A DNA stretch of 7,274 nucleotides from an uncultured Alphaproteobacteria bacterium (GTDB lineage: Bacteria; Pseudomonadota; Alphaproteobacteria; Micavibrionales; Micavibrionaceae): the NCBI GenBank assembly GCA_946481105.1, contig CAMLMM010000086.1, positions 1 through 7,274 on the forward strand, in the 5' to 3' direction. Below the pieces are notes generated by a model. That model was not told where the DNA came from. It searched no databases and saw nothing but the letters and a program-made list of their open reading frames with translations. The position numbers and the translations under genes were made by a program. Position 1 is the stretch's first letter, and each line of letters starts with the position of its first letter. Positions 7,120-7,274 of this stretch are shown here, in pieces.

Positions 7120-7143
7120 AAAGCCGGGTCCACCCGGCTTTTT
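7120..7143 (+). terminator. Intrinsic terminator of rpsA
   Basis: The 9-bp stem AAAGCCGGG (7120-7128) / CCCGGCTTT (7133-7141) has the loop TCCA and a run of five T (7139-7143). It begins 31 bases after the rpsA stop. It separates rpsA from the following gene, which has its own promoter. Confidence 0.92.
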
Positions 7144-7164
7144 CTATCAGGAAATGGAATATAT

Positions 7165-7193
7165 TTGACATAATATTTAAATGGCTGTACTGT
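7165..7193 (+). promoter_or_regulatory. Candidate promoter of the downstream secreted-protein gene
   Basis: A perfect TTGACA (7165-7170), a 17-base AT-rich spacer and a weak TACTGT (7188-7193) that keeps the first, second and sixth consensus bases. Transcription would start near 7200, about 32 bases before the ATG. Confidence 0.5.
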
Positions 7194-7231
7194 CTTCAAA
7201 CATTAAAGAATTCTTAAGAGGGGATGAAACC

Positions 7232-7274
7232 ATGACCGCAACGAAAAAACTGATCGCCGCCACACTGGCCACCG
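7232..7274 (+). CDS. Start of a probable secreted or envelope protein, truncated by the window edge
   Basis: Only 14 codons are visible: MTATKKLIAATLAT. Two lysines followed by a small, hydrophobic Leu/Ile/Ala stretch look like the beginning of a Sec signal peptide, so the product is probably exported; the rest is outside the window and no family can be named. AGGGG lies 8 bases before the ATG. An earlier ATG (7224-7226) reads only ATG AAA CCA TGA, so it is not the start. A perfect TTGACA upstream and the rpsA terminator mark it as a separate transcription unit, and not the ihfB gene that follows rpsA in many Proteobacteria. Confidence 0.65.
   Translation, partial: MTATKKLIAATLAT

Overview
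The window most resembles a chromosomal segment of an alphaproteobacterium of moderate GC content. This rests on recall of family sequences: the ribosomal protein S1, the S-adenosylhomocysteine hydrolase and the first 26 residues of a YifB-type ATPase all read like alphaproteobacterial versions. The genus cannot be fixed from the sequence alone. No tRNA, rRNA, CRISPR array, phage gene or transposase gene was seen.

Layout, left to right. (1) The 5' end of a yifB/comM-like gene runs off the left edge on the minus strand. (2) Divergent from it is a 201-residue lipoprotein gene whose start codon sits where transcription is predicted to begin, so the message may be leaderless. (3) Convergent with the lipoprotein gene is a two-gene minus-strand unit. 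It encodes an unrecognised 123-residue protein and a 54-residue protein whose start overlaps the stop of the first gene by 8 bases. A strong hairpin at 882-910 separates this unit from the lipoprotein gene. (4) ahcY, for S-adenosylhomocysteine hydrolase, diverges from that unit and ends at a bidirectional terminator (2872-2899). (5) The terminator is shared with a convergent gene for a solitary P-loop ATPase of the archaeal ATPase (ATPase_2/COG1672) type. (6) The space upstream of the ATPase gene holds a roughly 95-base palindromic repeat unit. (7) Two more minus-strand genes follow: a VOC/glyoxalase-fold protein and an unrecognised 104-residue protein. (8) rpsA (S1, six S1 domains) lies on the plus strand with its own leader and terminator. 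(9) The window ends 14 codons into a gene that starts like a secreted protein.

Functionally the window is a housekeeping backbone (ahcY in the activated-methyl cycle, rpsA in translation initiation) with small single-gene or two-gene units between. Nothing points to one multi-gene pathway. Every gene has a good Shine-Dalgarno sequence except the lipoprotein gene (none) and yifB (poorly spaced). There is no gene-free stretch over 300 bases; the longest, 5088-5318 and 4036-4260, hold the rpsA leader and the palindromic element. I found no convincing new multi-component system. The least explained items are the overlapping small-gene pair, the lone ATPase and the 104-residue protein.
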